A stretch of DNA of 64,000 nt from Oenanthe sinensis (GCA_028671895.1 JAPMAC010000207.1:7068001-7132000), one strand, 5' to 3'; shown: positions 34,012-47,400, counted from the first letter of the stretch. The notes: a model not told the origin generated them from the letters alone. Translations and numbers: made by a program.

Positions 34012-34280
34012 TGATTAGTTCATAATTTTACATATTTTAATGCCTATTTTATTGCTTGCCTTTATATTTTATTTGTTAATTTATTACATTTTTCTTATTT
34101 TGCAGATAAGTAGAATAAATAATTAAAGGAGAAGGAATGGGCTAGAAAGGACAAAAATGGAAGAAAAGGAAGCCAACAAAGTAAAGAGGAGAAAAAGACA
34201 AAAGAACAAGTTGGTGAATGGAATCAAAAAATAATGGTGTAGATTTTACCAACAAACACCTCATTTGAATGGTGGGGATT
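34012..34280 (+). repeat. Truncated 3' LTR of the Athila element
   Basis: Starts TGATTAGTTCATAATTTTAC and follows the first 270 bases of the 5' LTR (12721-12990) with few differences. It breaks off at GGTGGGGATT, where element B integrase sequence begins. Confidence 0.85.
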
Positions 34281-35177
34281 CCATTCTCTTTGCAGAATTC
34301 ATTGAGTGTAGCATTTTTTAATTTTGTTTCATTGTCACTTCTTATGGTTACTACTGGTGTAGGGCCTTTGTTCAATCTCCTCAAATTTTCAATATTAACT
34401 GTAGAAGCTTCATCTTTTAAGTGCAAAAATTCTACCCGTGTATTTTGAAAAATCATCAACCATGACTAGAGCAAATCTTTTCTTAGACATGGACATGATA
34501 TTTACTGGTCCAAAGAAATCCATATGAATCAATTGCAGTGATTTAGTATTTGAAGTAAATTCTTTACTCTTGTGACTTGATCTCCTCATTTTCCCTTTTT
34601 GACATGCCTCACACAATCCTTCTATGAAGAATTCATGTGAGGGAAGGTCCTTTACTAGTTCTCTTTTGACTAGAGAATTAATGCTTTTGAAATTTAAGTG
34701 AGACATTCTCTTATGCCAAATCAGACTTTCATTTTCTGAGGCCTTGGTATAGAAATAACAAATTTTCTCCTTGTTTGAAGAGTTCAAATCTGCTACAAAC
34801 AAGCTTCCTTTTCTCACTCTTTGTAGAACAACTTCTTTAATCTTTCTATGAGATATGAGACACAATTCCTTGTCAAACTCCACCTTTAAATCTTTATTGC
34901 AGAATTGGGTGATGTTGAGTAGATTGTTCTTTAAACCACTGACCAAAGATACATCTTCAATGACAACATTTCCATGAATCAATCTGTCATATCCTATGGT
35001 GAAACCAATGTTGTTGTCTCCAAAGATTACCATTGGGCCACCATCATCTTTGAATTGTGACAGCAGGGCCTTGTCACTAGTCATATGCCTTGAACATCCA
35101 CTATCCAAGATCCACATGACCTTCTTCTTACATGTGCCCTGCAAATACAAACAAATCAAGTTTTCTTTAGTACCCAA
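34281..35177 (-). pseudogene. Element B pol fragment: protease to integrase core
   Basis: Minus-strand copia pol. Protease active site in WILDSGCSRHMTSD, pre-integrase region (HLNF ... CEACQKGK), integrase start (HMDFFGPVNIMSMSKKRFALVMVDDF). Then a frameshift near 34440 and a second piece with RSDNETKLKN, where the family has RSDNGTEF. It stops abruptly at 34280 where Athila LTR sequence begins, so the last catalytic Glu, RT and RNase H are gone. It is related to A but lacks the S-X-D insertions. Confidence 0.8.
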
Positions 35178-36532
35178 ACAAGGTTGGGTCCTTTATGCTT
35201 AGTTGCATGAATGTCATTTCTGTTTTTAGTATTCTTAGTAACTTGATCATGCATGCTTTCATTTTCTGATTTTGATTTTTAGCTTGATTAGTACTTCCTA
35301 AACTAGATGCATGCTTAGGTGACTTGGAGTGTTTTATATGCCTAACAGGACTAGCAGACTTAGGCCTAGAGCTGTTGATGTTCAGGTTCTGACTTATGCA
35401 TCCATCAACAAACAGTTTCCTGAGCCTAAAGAAAGTATTCATGATATTCATGTTACATGGCATACAATCTAATTTGTCACAGAATTTATGATCATCATGC
35501 ATCAAGGGTTTCAGATAGACACAAGCAAATTCAGCATTTTCAACAACAGGTTTCTTGTACATATGTGTAAGGTGATTTGTTGATCCACGATTTTTACAAA
35601 TCTTCCTGGGAGCATTGTGAACAGGTGAATAATTGTTTTGTTTGTTAATGTCTATCTTGCCATTTCTATTTGCCTTTTTCGTATAAGCATGTATGGTGTC
35701 AATTTTCTGGACATTTCGTTTTGATTCAATTTTAGCAGGAATGGACTTGGATTTGATTATTGGTTCTTCTTCTTCAATAGAGGGCATATTACTCTTAGTT
35801 ATTTCATTATCCTCATCATCCAACTGTTGTTTGATGACCATACTAACATCATCAAGTTCAGTAGTTGCTTTTTTAAAAATTGTTTTCTTAACATTTTTCA
35901 AAATGTGAGGATTTTTAAGAATTTCAACTTTCTTGCCTTTTGTTGAAACATATTTCTTCTTGTTGAGGTTATCATAATCAAAACCAATCCCAATCCTAGA
36001 TTTTTCCTTATGCTTCTCGTGGAATTTTTGAACAATAGTAGTTGAGTTTTGATAAGATCTGATTTTCAATTCAGTTTTTAGAAATTTGTTCTTTAAAAAA
36101 ATTTCAATTTGCTCAAAACAAACAACTTTATTTTTGATATACTCATTCTCCTGTTTCAAGTTTTCCAAATTTATCAAAGACAATTCTAAGATATCATTCC
36201 TAGCAGTTAGTTCATCATTAGCTTTTAGCAATCTTGCAATTTCCTCATATGCAGCAGTCATACTGGTATGAATATTAAATATTTCAATGCTCAATTCTTC
36301 AACAGTTTTATTATATTGAGAATTTGACATGTCAAGTGAAATTAATGAGGGTACCTGAGAATTTGAGGATGAAGCTCCATCATGTGAGTTGTCCATGAGT
36401 GCCAGATTCTCATATTCTTCATCCTCATCTTCATCTGTATCATCCCAGCATTTTCCTTTAACAATATAAGCCTTTCTTGTCTTCTTTTTTAGGAGAGCTT
36501 CATACTTGGCTTCCAATTCCAAGTAATCTTTA
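35167..36532 (-). pseudogene. Element B gag, C-terminal part
   Basis: A frame of about 450 codons runs from the C insertion point to the gag-pol junction. It has an acidic start (WDDTDEDEDEEYENLALM), a coiled-coil-like middle and a Lys-rich region. The second zinc knuckle is damaged (CKNRGSTNHLTHMY, with cysteines lost). It ends near 35170 at a TGA followed by the conserved acceptor-like sequence. Its N-terminal continuation is at 49626-50590; the two frames are in register across the CTTTA duplication. Confidence 0.75.
36528..36532. repeat. Target-site duplication of element C, left copy
   Basis: CTTTA before the LTR at 36533; the same at 49626-49630 after the right LTR. Confidence 0.9.
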
Positions 36533-37092
36533 TGTTAGGTCCCGAAGTATCGTAGAAGGGGGGTTGAATACGATACTAACAATAATTTAAATTCTTTTAT
36601 GAATTTACGGATAATTAAATTATTGCTTTAGAGTGGGTTTTGCCATTTGTAGTGTTTAGGTGAGCTGCCTACTAATTTTCTGTGTTTATGAATAAACAAT
36701 ATAGTTCTAGAAAATTAGCAAGTAATTTAAACGAGACAGGTTTCGGGGAATATTACTTTCGTATTAATCCCTGAGGTTGCTACACCCAGTTAAAAATATA
36801 ACTGGCTTCCAAAGAACAGATTAGTTCTTTGCTTCTACAAAGAGATATGACTGATTCCTATTACAATGAATAGATCTGTGAATGAACAAAAAAGAAATCA
36901 ATCTAACAGAGAGTGTTTTATAATAGCCCTATATTTTTACAACATGATGAACCAGCTAAATTATAAAACGCCGGTGAAGAAGGTATGTGTATAGCTTTGT
37001 ATCTCTTCTTCTCCGGCTTCTGTTTCTCTCTGTATCTCTTTGTTTCTGTGTGTATATTTTCACACACACACCAAATGAATTAAATTCATTTG

Positions 37093-37100
37093 TTTATATA
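37093..37100 (-). promoter_or_regulatory. TATA box of the C 3' LTR
   Basis: TATATAAA on the minus strand after GCCTACAC; the C' LTR has the same context at 4111. The equivalent in the other LTR is 48367-48374. The motif array begins about 35 bases upstream. Confidence 0.6.
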
Positions 37101-37130
37101 GTGTAGGCTTTTCAATAATTGAACTGCTGT

Positions 37131-37540
37131 TGTGAGTGTCGAATTCTTCTCCCCCTGTATGTTGACTGAGTTGACTTTGAGAATCCCTTGAATAAATTCT
37201 AGGTGTCGAATTTTGCTTCCTTGTATTTTACCTTAGAAAATTATCCTGTGTGTCGAATTCTTAATCCACATGTAATTGCCTTGTACATAAAAGGTGGGTG
37301 TCGAATTCTTCTCCCATGTGAAGCTAGGTGTCGATTTTCCCTTCAATGTACATGCCTTAGAATATAAATTCTATGTGTCGAATTTATAAAGCTATGTGTC
37401 GACTTTTTCCTTCCATGTATATGCCTTAGAATATAAATTCTATGTGTTGAATTCTACACCCTGTATAATCTAGGTGTCGAATTATTTACCACATGACTTT
37501 ACATCACAGATTCTTTTAAGGCAATTCTAGGTGTCGATTT
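37131..37540. repeat. GTGTCGAATT motif array in the C LTR
   Basis: Ten copies of (A/G)(G/T)GTGTCGAATTCT-like text near 37134, 37202, 37251, 37307, 37327, 37374, 37394, 37443, 37472 and 37530, at irregular spacing, often followed by a pyrimidine run. Repeated in the right LTR at about 48405-48815. Confidence 0.85.
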
Positions 37541-38351
37541 CTTATTTCACTTGGCATAGTCACATATTCACGTGCTGACACTTTGGTGATTAAATGGTCA
37601 AACTACCATTTAGTCACCAAAGTTTGGCACTTTTTCATTTTGGTCACTTGCGGTTTGGTCACTTGCGGTTTGGCTGTTTAGCTGTTCGGCTGTTTGACTA
37701 TTGAGCTGTTCAGCTATTTTTCTTTGAATCCTTGAACCTTTACAAGCGCTTCAATCCTCGACCCTTTTCTTCCATTTCATTCACTCCACACACTTAGTCA
37801 ATGCTCTACTTCATAGATGTAATTACCATTATCTTTCATGTTGACGTTTAGTGCACTGGTCTGGTTTACAAACGACTAACACCGATCCTGATCTTCACAT
37901 ATCATTTAATTCAAATGACAAGAGTGCTGCAGTTCTTTATTGCTTCGAACACTGACTGTCAATAAACATAGTACTTTCACTGGAATCTTTTCTGGTACTT
38001 AGACATACCATGTCTTCAATTCTTCTAGATTCCTATGCTTCGAACACTGTCTATCTTCAATCAATGCTGGTACACTGAAATCTTCTAGTGGCACTTTTAT
38101 ACTGAATCTTCAACACTTCTGAAACCCTTAAAGTCTTTACACATTATTCTTCACTGAGGCATGAACATATTAACGTACTTCTTTCAGTGACCTGCAGTAG
38201 ACTTCAAAACTTCTTCTAATGTCTTGATTCACTGTATTTGCCTTGTCTTCATTTCTTCCTGATTTCTGTGTAGGCGTAGTATTATTTACTTGTCCTGTTC
38301 TAGTGTTGAGTTATCATGATTACTATTCATACAGCTTCGTAATCTCCAACA

Positions 38352-39210
38352 ATCTCCCCCTATTTGATTGTTAAACTTAGCAAACAAATCTCATAGAGAG
38401 GATAACTCAACTAACAACTAGAAAAAGTAATCGTCCGAGACTTGTAAATAATGCTACTGGTTTTTCTGGATCAGATACTGCATTTCCAGATTTCTTTTGT
38501 AACTGAAATGAGAGATGCTTGTTCCTCTGACACTGAACTGATATTCAAGTGGTATCATCTTCATTTCTGTCTGTTTGAGCTCTCTCTATTTCAAAATCCT
38601 TCATAGTTTTGAACTTAAAGAACTTATCATGAACAGAGCTTCATAAGAATCAATTCCTGGGTGTGTCTTCAACCAATACTGAACATAGCTCAAATAATGT
38701 TCTCCCCCTAAGAATGTGATTCCTTCTTATTCTTCTTCTCCCTTTAGAAAATCAATGGAATAGTCATTTCTGTTCTTCCAACTATAGAATACAGCTTCTT
38801 GATTCTCCCATATATCTGTTGTTTCCCCTCAGGATCAGAAGATAAGATTTTCTTTTTCGTGTCTAAAATCTCCCCCTAAGGCTATTAACTTCTCCCAAGG
38901 ATACGAACCCCTTTCTTTAAGGATCTTCCAGAATCCAGGAACGTACCTTAAGAGTCCAGGATACGAACATATATCTGTTGTTTCCCCTCAGGATCAGAAG
39001 ATAAGATTTTCTTTTTCGTGTCTAAAATCTCCCCCTAAGGCTATTAACTTCTCCCAAGGATACGAACCCCTTTCTTTAAGGATCTTCCAGAATCCAGGAA
39101 CTTACCTTAAGAGTCCAGGATACGAACCCCTTTAGGATATTAACTTTTCCGAAGTACGAAGATAAGACTTGATTAACTTCACCTTTTTCTCCCTATAAAT
39201 TCTCCCCCTT
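38352..39210 (-). repeat. Multiple polypurine-tract copies and a 159-bp tandem duplication in C
   Basis: The true tract abuts the LTR at 38352. Four more minus-strand (T/A)AGGGGGAGA copies lie near 38701, 38870, 39029 and 39201. Two of them come from an almost perfect 159-bp duplication (38809-38967 and 38968-39126). Confidence 0.8.
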
Positions 39211-40450
39211 AGTTGAGGAATCCTCCAATGGCCCACTTTTGAAGATACCAATTGTTAATACCAATTGTTAGGTCCTCTTTTAAATGGTTTGTCTTCCAAA
39301 GAAGGTTCTCGTCTGTCGTTGATCGGGAAAAAAATATAGTAACTTTTCTTTCAGAAGTAGCAAGTAGCAAGGGTAAGTGTTTGGCTTATGGTTTCCTCAC
39401 TTCTACTACGTTCTGTTAGTGTTTACACTCAAGTGTCGAGCACTTAGAAGTGTTTCACTCTTTCTCTCCCTATCTCTCACTCAAGTGTATCTCTCCCTCA
39501 CTTTCACTTAAGTGTTTCTCTCTCTTACTTTCACTCTGCATTCCAAATTTAGCCTTCTGTACCTGCAAGTGAAATCCGTCAATTCATGCATTCCCAACAC
39601 CTGATTCATCAGAATGAACTGAATCACTATCAAGTGGGGAATTGCCTCGTAGAGGTGTTCTTGATCTATCATGCATAAGCACTGTCCCACACCAGACTTA
39701 ATAGCAATTGCTAAATCACTGTCTAGTGGAGCCTCACCTCTTTGAGATGGGTTATCCCAAGATTTTAAAATCTTTTTGGGAATCCTGCCTTGTTCTATCA
39801 AGGAGTTGCCTCACACCTTATCCGTAAACGGGAGGTGGACATTCCTTTTCAGGATCTGGAAATGTTCCTTCCAGGAGGGGCGACGTAGTAGACAATATAA
39901 TGAATGGCAAATTAGAGTCTACGTTTCCCTCGTAACCCAATGACGGGTGTTTGATAACATGCCTATACCTCTCACTCTGCACGCCTTGTAATGTGTTCCT
40001 AGAATTTATCTGTTTAGGCTTACCATCAGCGTGAGCGCCGGTGGTGTGCTTGACTCATTACAAGATGCTCTGGCTGACGAGCGAATTTCAATGGACTCAC
40101 CCTGTTGAGAGAATGATTCCAGAGACAGTTTTATTGCCTTTTCAGCTCTGCATCCTTTTGAGAAGATACAGATGAGCTTACAGATACCTCAGTTTATATA
40201 CTTCTTTACTTCGCTGGAGGTAGAGCTGTGGGTGCACTTCCGACTTCATCCTTATTTGCTGCATCAAGTGCAGTTTCTCCCTTATCAACCTCTAACTAAT
40301 ATTTGTTCCTTATAACTCCAAGGGTTAATATATGGAAGTGGATGAATGAGTGTTTGGTATTAAGGCCTGGGTCAGAGATTGATGGGTTTTCAACCTCCTG
40401 GCCAGCTTCTGTAGCCACTGGGGGCTAAACGGATGAAATCATTGAAGATA
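39180..40450 (-). pseudogene. Third-frame remnant of element C
   Basis: Corresponds to 1480-2820 of C'. A 97-codon open piece (39801-39508) and other short pieces are acidic and Ser-rich. No domain is recognisable; the tie to the env-position frame comes from location only. Confidence 0.4.
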
Positions 40451-42640
40451 AAAAGATAATCACCTTAACATTCCAAAATATATTTTTCATCTCAAAGAGA
40501 AGGAAAAATATAATAAGGAATGGTAATGGATTGCATTAAAGCACTTTTAATAAAAGAGTTTTGTCGATTCTAAAGATTTATCATTTAAGAGCGTGACATC
40601 AATAGAGATTTTCTTTAAGATACTTATCCCATAATAAAACGCGGGAGTATCAGAGAAAAATTCTATCACTTATGAATTTCTTATAAGGCAAACTTCCCAT
40701 TATAAAACGCGGGAATTTACAACAAATAAGAAACTCAACTCTCTTACTAAATTCTATCTCAATAAAATGACTCTTTTCCATTAAACCTAAGCACTGTATG
40801 TTTTAAAAACAGTTTTGCAAAACATCTTTATCAGATAGAAGAAAATGATTTTCCGACTCATAATACAATTATGATTTACATCATTTTCGTCTGCCTGATA
40901 ATATCCCCGACTTAAAATAAAAATATGACAATTAGGGTTAGGATGAATGCTTAACATAACAGTACTAGGCCTTCAAAGCAACAATCACTGTTTTGGTACT
41001 ACGAATCAATGTGAAACATACATTGAAACAAGTATTTGAAAACAAATCATTTTACAAGTGATTGATACCTCGAAGTTAAAACACATTTTAAAAGAGAGAA
41101 AAAGTTTTGTAAGATAAAACATTTAAAACAAGCTTTTGGGAGATGATAAAATTTCGAGAGAAAGAAAGATTATCCTAAGGAAAAGTTTTTCAAAAGAGAA
41201 GTTTTGAAAAAGAATTCTTAAGTTTTCTTAACTAAAACTGATAGAGAAGTGAATGTATCTTTGAATAAAACATTTTGAAAAAGAAATAGACAAAAATTTC
41301 TTTTAAATACATTCAGGATCGTAAACCAGTTAAAGAAAGAAAACTAAATATATTGATACCAATTGTTGCTAAAAATAAAAATTAAGTAAATCTATTAGTA
41401 TCAATATATCACAATTATTTTGTAATAAAATATTATTCAATTATCACAAAGTAATAAAAGAGAATATTTATACTACGAATAATTATGCTGCGGTTTTATT
41501 TTAATTTACTTAAATCATGGAACATATATTTCACTGAATTGTTTTATATCATCATGATTTAAATAAATCAAAATAAATTAAATACTTATGCTATACTAAG
41601 TAATTGCCAATCACATGCATTTATATAAACTATACATGGCAATTATTCAGTAGAACAATAAGCATTGTAATATATTTTTTATTATTAGTGATTTTAAATA
41701 AACATTAAGTTGTATTATCACTAATATTAAAAATATCACAGTTAAGTGCATGAATGCAAGAAACTATGCTTCTGTTATTTTATCAAATCAAAATTATGAA
41801 ACTAATAATCATTAAATTGCTTCAATTCATAATTTCAATAAGGTAAAATAAATTCGTTAAATACTAAAATATTCATTAGATTGAATATTAGCATCTAACT
41901 TCCTACGCCATATCTAATAATTGTCACTTTGCACATTGTAAGCATGCTCATAACAATTATTAATTGATATACGTAAGCTCGAAGTTATAGTTGAAAAGAA
42001 ATTCACAAGTCCTTTAAATATAGACATTTAATACTTATGATCCTAATTGCAACTCCTCGCAAACAAACTTAATTTTAAAAATATTTTCTAAGTATATAAA
42101 ATATTGAGAATTTTATACACATAACTTAGAAAATACTTCTTCTTCCAATATTAGTGAGTTTTGAAATTTGCATTGATTATTTAGAATAGAAATTCTAAAT
42201 ACCGTCACTAATATAAAAAATATTACTATTATTTGTAATAAAATATTTAAGAATATCAGAGCAAAATATCAGAGCAATTAAGCAAGATATCATTGACTAA
42301 TACTCACTAAATATTTAAGACATACAAATAATTATGCTTCTAACTTATGCTAAATAATTTAACTACCACTCATGCATATTACAATGTAAGCATGATAATT
42401 AAATTAATAGCAAAAAGTATGAGGATCTGGATTTCAAATAAATTCACAAGTCCTTTGGATCGGGAAAAAGTAATACTTGTGAACTCATTTGAGAATTCCT
42501 TGCAGATGGGATTTTCAACAAATATGTATATTAATAATATCCCCAAGTTTACTAACCAACTTAGATAAAATAAATTCATCAAGTTATTTAGCAAAACTCT
42601 GCAAGTTATTCGACTAAGGACAACTCAAAAGAAATGATAC
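40451..42640 (-). other. AT-rich spacer of element C
   Basis: No coding landmark on either strand. The left part matches the first 1.4 kb of C' in reverse. Several TCACTAATA/TTATTAGTGA-like stretches recur. Equivalent in place to the pol/third-frame spacer of A. Confidence 0.5.
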
Positions 42641-43620
42641 CTGGTGTCCATGAGCTTGTTCCTTCAGTGGTGTGAAGAGTTCAACAGTGTTGCTGGAAAT
42701 TGACAGCTTCTAGGAATGACTTCCCTGTCTTTCGTACAACCTGCATTATCTATATCTATATAGCCAATTAGGTTAAACCTATTATCTTAAGGGTCCCAAA
42801 TTCCAGGAAATGGTGATCCCCTAAGATATCTAGCAATTCATAACTTAGCTATAAGATACGATTCTCTAGATTCCACTTGGAAACTTGCACATAGGCATAT
42901 CGAGAATTAAGGTATACTTGCACATATATATGTCATTATGTGTGCCTAGAATTTCTAGAGAGATATGTATAACAACTCTAATAAAAAAATCACTTTTAAG
43001 TAATTCACAGTTAGAGAGTCATACCATGTCCTTGACGTTTTGCTTGAGTCCTTACCTCCGTCATAGAAAAGCCTGGGAAGAGAATGATATACAAATTGTA
43101 ATGGATCTGCACCTTCATCTTCTAGCTCACCATTCAGGAGTGCACTTGTTCACATTCATCTGTTAGATCTTCATGATTGAATGCTCCACATGTGCTAGGG
43201 ATGTCCTATTATTAGGTCCTAATCGTTGGGTCCCTGAAAATTGTTAGATCCCCATTGATGAGTACCAAAGGATCAAGTCTCGTCACTAGTGCTTACTGCT
43301 TGATCTTGAAAGTCCCGAAGATTCTGTTTCCATCATCATCGATATCTTCTGCTTTAAAGTCCTGTAGCAACCAGTTTGGCTTTGCCCCTCATAACAATGC
43401 CAATAGTCATCCAGTTTCTGTGAACCCTTACTGTACCAGTTTCAGCTTCGACTTTAGTGGTCTGTGGTCTGGGTTCCAGCTTCATTGTTTTTCTGCCTTT
43501 GAACTGATTGAGATCATTTTGCATTGCAATCACCCAATCTGGATCAATTTATGCTTCTTCAGTATTCTTTGGGATACCAATTGATGGGTGATACCAATTG
43601 TTGATACCAATTGTAAGTTG
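42640..43620 (-). pseudogene. RNase H and RT remnants of element C
   Basis: Minus-strand text parallels the A RNase H region (42730-42900 against 27070-27290 of A: GGTTGTACGAAAGAC-like, then the tryptophan-tyrosine and leucine-rich segments) and the start of RT (about 43360-43580). Most of RT, including the YVDD box, is missing and there are many stops. Confidence 0.6.
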
Positions 43621-43779
43621 ACAATTTCTCTTTCCCAACTTGGTCCCGAAAAATATATGATCATTTCGATTAGCACTCCTAGCCTCTGCACAAGAATCCG
43701 GATCACTAAGAACGAGACTCTAGGATAGAATTTGACTTCAAACCTTTTGTCTTGGCAGAAATGTTCTTAATGAAATCCT

Positions 43780-45060
43780 TTGATCTTCATTGTTGAGCAT
43801 GACTAGTAGATCCCTCTTTTATTTGCTCCCCCTGAGTTGTTGTTAGGATGTGTTGATGATCCTTCACTTTATACAACGGATTTCCACTAACAGGATCTGA
43901 ATCATCATCATTGTCATTGATTCCTTCTGCAACTTCAGCTTCAACATCAGTATCTGAATTTGTCAAAGATTCAGAATAGTCGTTCATTTGAATGCCTGAG
44001 AGCTTGGTGTAGATATTCATTACATTCAGACTTTTAATCACTTTTGAGTAGCCGAGGAGAATTGTTCCATGAGTCTTAACTTCTTGTCAAGATACTCAAA
44101 TGAATCTTCATTAAAAAACAATTCCCTCCAAACACACGAAAGAGCTTCAGTGTTTGCTTCTGGTTGGCCATTAACTCAAATGATGTCTTTTCACGATCTT
44201 GTTGATTAAAGCAGCATGCTGTGTTCATTGCTTCAGCTTCAAAGTACCTTTTCAGTGCAGACTTCATTTAGAACTTCACTCGCGAAATGCAGTTCCAATG
44301 TCTAACTTCAAAGTTCTCACAGCTTACCAATTGTTTCCAACTTGATCTACCTTATTTGATCAATCACCATTTGTGACATTTTGTCTGTTGAATGCACGAA
44401 CATCACCAACTTGTAATTAGGGTTACCAATTTCAATCATCACTAAGCATATTACTTTTCTTCAGTGTGATGTTTTCATTGACTTCCCTATGTGACATACT
44501 TCAAAATGTCCTTCTGGATAGAATTCTATATGAAGCAGTCCTCTCACCAATTTCATCTTAATCAAAGAATCCATTGCCTTGTAGACTGACAAGTGTGAGA
44601 GCTTCCTTTGCCATAGCTAACTCTTCATTGATGAAGCTTTACTAAAAAGTTGACTTCACCTTTGCATCCAAATTTCATGTCAGCTACGAACAAACTTCCT
44701 CACTCTCAGTTGAGCGAGCTTCCAACCTTCTTGCTTGAGATCAAACACTTCTCCAGAAAACCCTTGACGAAGAATTCCCTAGTGCCCTTTAAAAAGTGTT
44801 TAACTCTTTCAACAAGAAAGATGCTTCCATTGATGACAGTTCTTAAAACATGATAGCCATATCCCTTGTACATCTTTTGCTGTCATCTCCAAAGGTTACC
44901 ATCGGGGAGGCCTTCTCAACCAATTGTGATAATAGAGCTTTAATCTTAATCATATGCCTCGAACAATAAATGTCACGAAGTCATATAACTTTTAACTTTT
45001 GTTACCTACTCTGCAATCACAAATGATTAAGCTTCTTGGTACTCAATTTCAATTGAGTCC
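43780..45060 (-). pseudogene. Integrase and protease remnants of element C
   Basis: 44267-44076 gives an AEAMNTACC ... FELMANQKQ ... FRVFGGNCF run, matching the integrase C-terminal part of copia elements. 44041-43787 is the acidic integrase-RT linker. 44460-45000 holds broken pre-integrase and protease pieces, with the region near 44960 parallel to the CSRHM site. No intact active site. Confidence 0.6.
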
Positions 45061-45739
45061 AGATGGATTAGAGATATTATCAGTGGTAACAACAGCTTCA
45101 ATATGCATAAAGGCACATAGAATAGAAGAACTAACAAATTAATTATTAATCCTGTCTAATCCATTTCTGTTGTTGTCTAACATTTTTAACTATCTCGAAT
45201 TACCTAAGTTAGTTTTAGATTAATCTTTGAATCTACATGACTTACTGACTACTTAGATAATTCTACCATCTTACCCTAACAAGCAATACATGATCTGATA
45301 TAGCATTTAAGTGCAACTATGTGAGTGTGAGCAAATCATGTGAAAATAAGCACATAAACAATTAAAGAATATGCAGAATATTTGAATAAGACATTATGAT
45401 CAATATCAAATTCCACAAACACTTAACAAGTCATTCATAAGAACAAATATGAAATATGTGATCTATGACCTGTTTGCCTATTAGCAATTTTCACAACATT
45501 AGCAGAGGTATTAAATCAGATAAGATTTAACTCAAGTTCCAGCAAATGTTTGGGGATACACCTAACCGTCTAGAACACCCTATCTAATTCTAGATATTCA
45601 TTTTACTGTATATAAAATCAAGTATGAAATGTACTTATTTAAACTCATGAATCCTAGCATGCAATCTTATTCTTAGCAATCAATTAAGCATTTAAGTCCT
45701 AAGATGCTAACATGCTATCATGAATATAATACATTTCAA

Positions 45740-46840
45740 AACTTAATAAACATACAATTCTGAATTAGATAAACGTATACTAGTTAGAAAGTGTACCTCT
45801 GAAGTGCTTAGTGATTCATCTCCAGTGTTGGTCATTGATGCCAGATATTCATTTGGTTCATCACTGTCACTGATAGAATCAACCTTGCATTTAACTTCAT
45901 CAACAAATGCTTTCCCTTGCTGCATCCTCACTAATGCTTAAGATTCCTGCTTTAACCCAACATAGTGTCTGTCATCTTTTGCTTGTACAGGCTTCTTCAA
46001 ACTGTGTAGCAAACCCCTGATCTTGTCTTTTATAATCAACCATCCCTGTCTTGCAACCGCCTCTTGAACTGATCTTGAAAATCTCCTTAATAGAATCTAT
46101 AGGTAAGGGCCTTAGATTAAGAATTGTGATTCCGTCTGAATATGATGTCACTGAACTTCCATTTACCCTGCAGGCTTGACTTGCAGTCCAGTTCTCAAGT
46201 TATTCCAAAGTGTAAGATTTACTTATAACACCTTGACCACTACCTTGAGCTACAACATCTTCAATTCAGCTTCTTGGATTATTTCATTTCTGTTCAGAGG
46301 TTCTCAACCTTGACTTCAATCAAATTTGGTTCCTGGGTCACAAATACAGTGGATATGCTAACAACCTGCTTTACCAAATATTATCTTCTTCAGCTCTTGT
46401 TCTAGTTCATAGGCCTTCAGCACATACAGGCCTTTTACAGACAATGTGGTTGTATCCTTAAATCCCTGTTGGCTGTATCCTGTGTTCCAGATGATCTGCA
46501 GTGTTAGCATGAACTTCCTGTAATCTCCCTGTAGAATAGTCTTTAAGGCTTGTACTGAGATTCCAGGTTGTCCAGTCTGTTCTCCTTCACTACTTCAACC
46601 CCTAAGATTTTTCATCCAAAAATATAACTCAAATCAACCAAAAACTGTACCCAATTTAATCTCTTCTTTTGCAGCTTCCAAAATATTAGTGGGATCCTTT
46701 GGAGTAAACCTCTGAGGAAATTAATACCACTATTTCTTCAGTCTGTTCCAGAATTATCTTCATTGGATAACCTTCAGTCAATCTCAGTTGTCTTCAATAC
46801 CCGGAAAAATCTTCATCTTCTCCTTGAGCACCCTCGAATT
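45740..46840 (-). pseudogene. Gag remnants of element C
   Basis: A 62-codon piece (45931-45743) is acidic like the Gag middle of A and B (SDSDEPNEYLASM). Near 46440-46380 the minus strand reads GLYVLKAYELEQEL, parallel to the KLYGILKTYELEIQ motif of A. Otherwise broken. 45060-45740 between this and the integrase remnant shows nothing recognisable. Confidence 0.55.
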
Positions 46841-47085
46841 AATATTTAAGAAAAATTTAAATTTACAGAACTTTTAATTTTCTTAGAAAATAAATTAAAC
46901 AAAAATAAAAATTTACAACAAATTAATTCTCAAGAATTTCGAATTTTCTTAAAAATTAAAGTATTGTAAATTAATACTTAAGAAAAATTTAATTTTCAAG
47001 AATTTTAAATTTCCTGCAAAAATAAATAAATCTTTCATAAAAATTAAAGAGTACAAAACTTGGGGTACCAAACTGCAATTGTGGT

Positions 47086-47330
47086 ATAGGTGTCGACTTT
47101 TATGGAGTTCCTTGGGTGTCGATTTTTTTTTGATTAGGCAATGTATGTGTGTCGAATTGATACACCCTCTAAAATGCCTTGATACACTCCAAATCCCATG
47201 TGTCGAAAAATAAAAGCCGCAGTGCATTTGGACTTTACAATTTCTTTACCTTTTCTAAGTGTCGATAATCACCTGACTTATATCCTGAGTTAACAGCGCG
47301 TGTAAAAAGGCAAGTGTCGAATCAACTTAG
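47086..47330. repeat. GTGTCGAATT motifs in the 5' leader of element C
   Basis: Six copies near 47091, 47107, 47149, 47198, 47260 and 47317, the same motif as in the LTR, close to the primer site side of the element. Confidence 0.75.
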
Positions 47331-47400
47331 CTCTTGGCCTTTGTAACCAAAAATGGACCACCTAAATTCATTTAATAAATTTAAATCTTAAACTTTATTA

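Larger units (their letters stand above)
36533..38351 (-). repeat. 3' LTR of element C (1819 bp)
   Basis: Minus strand starts TGTTGGAGATTACGAAGC and ends CTTCGGGACCTAACA. It holds about ten GTGTCGAATT-like motifs (plus-strand reading) at 37131-37540, upstream of the TATA box in element sense. Confidence 0.95.

Noticed and set aside
43255..43584. 109-codon plus-strand frame in element C
   Set aside because: Opposite strand of a broken RT remnant; no homology of its own.
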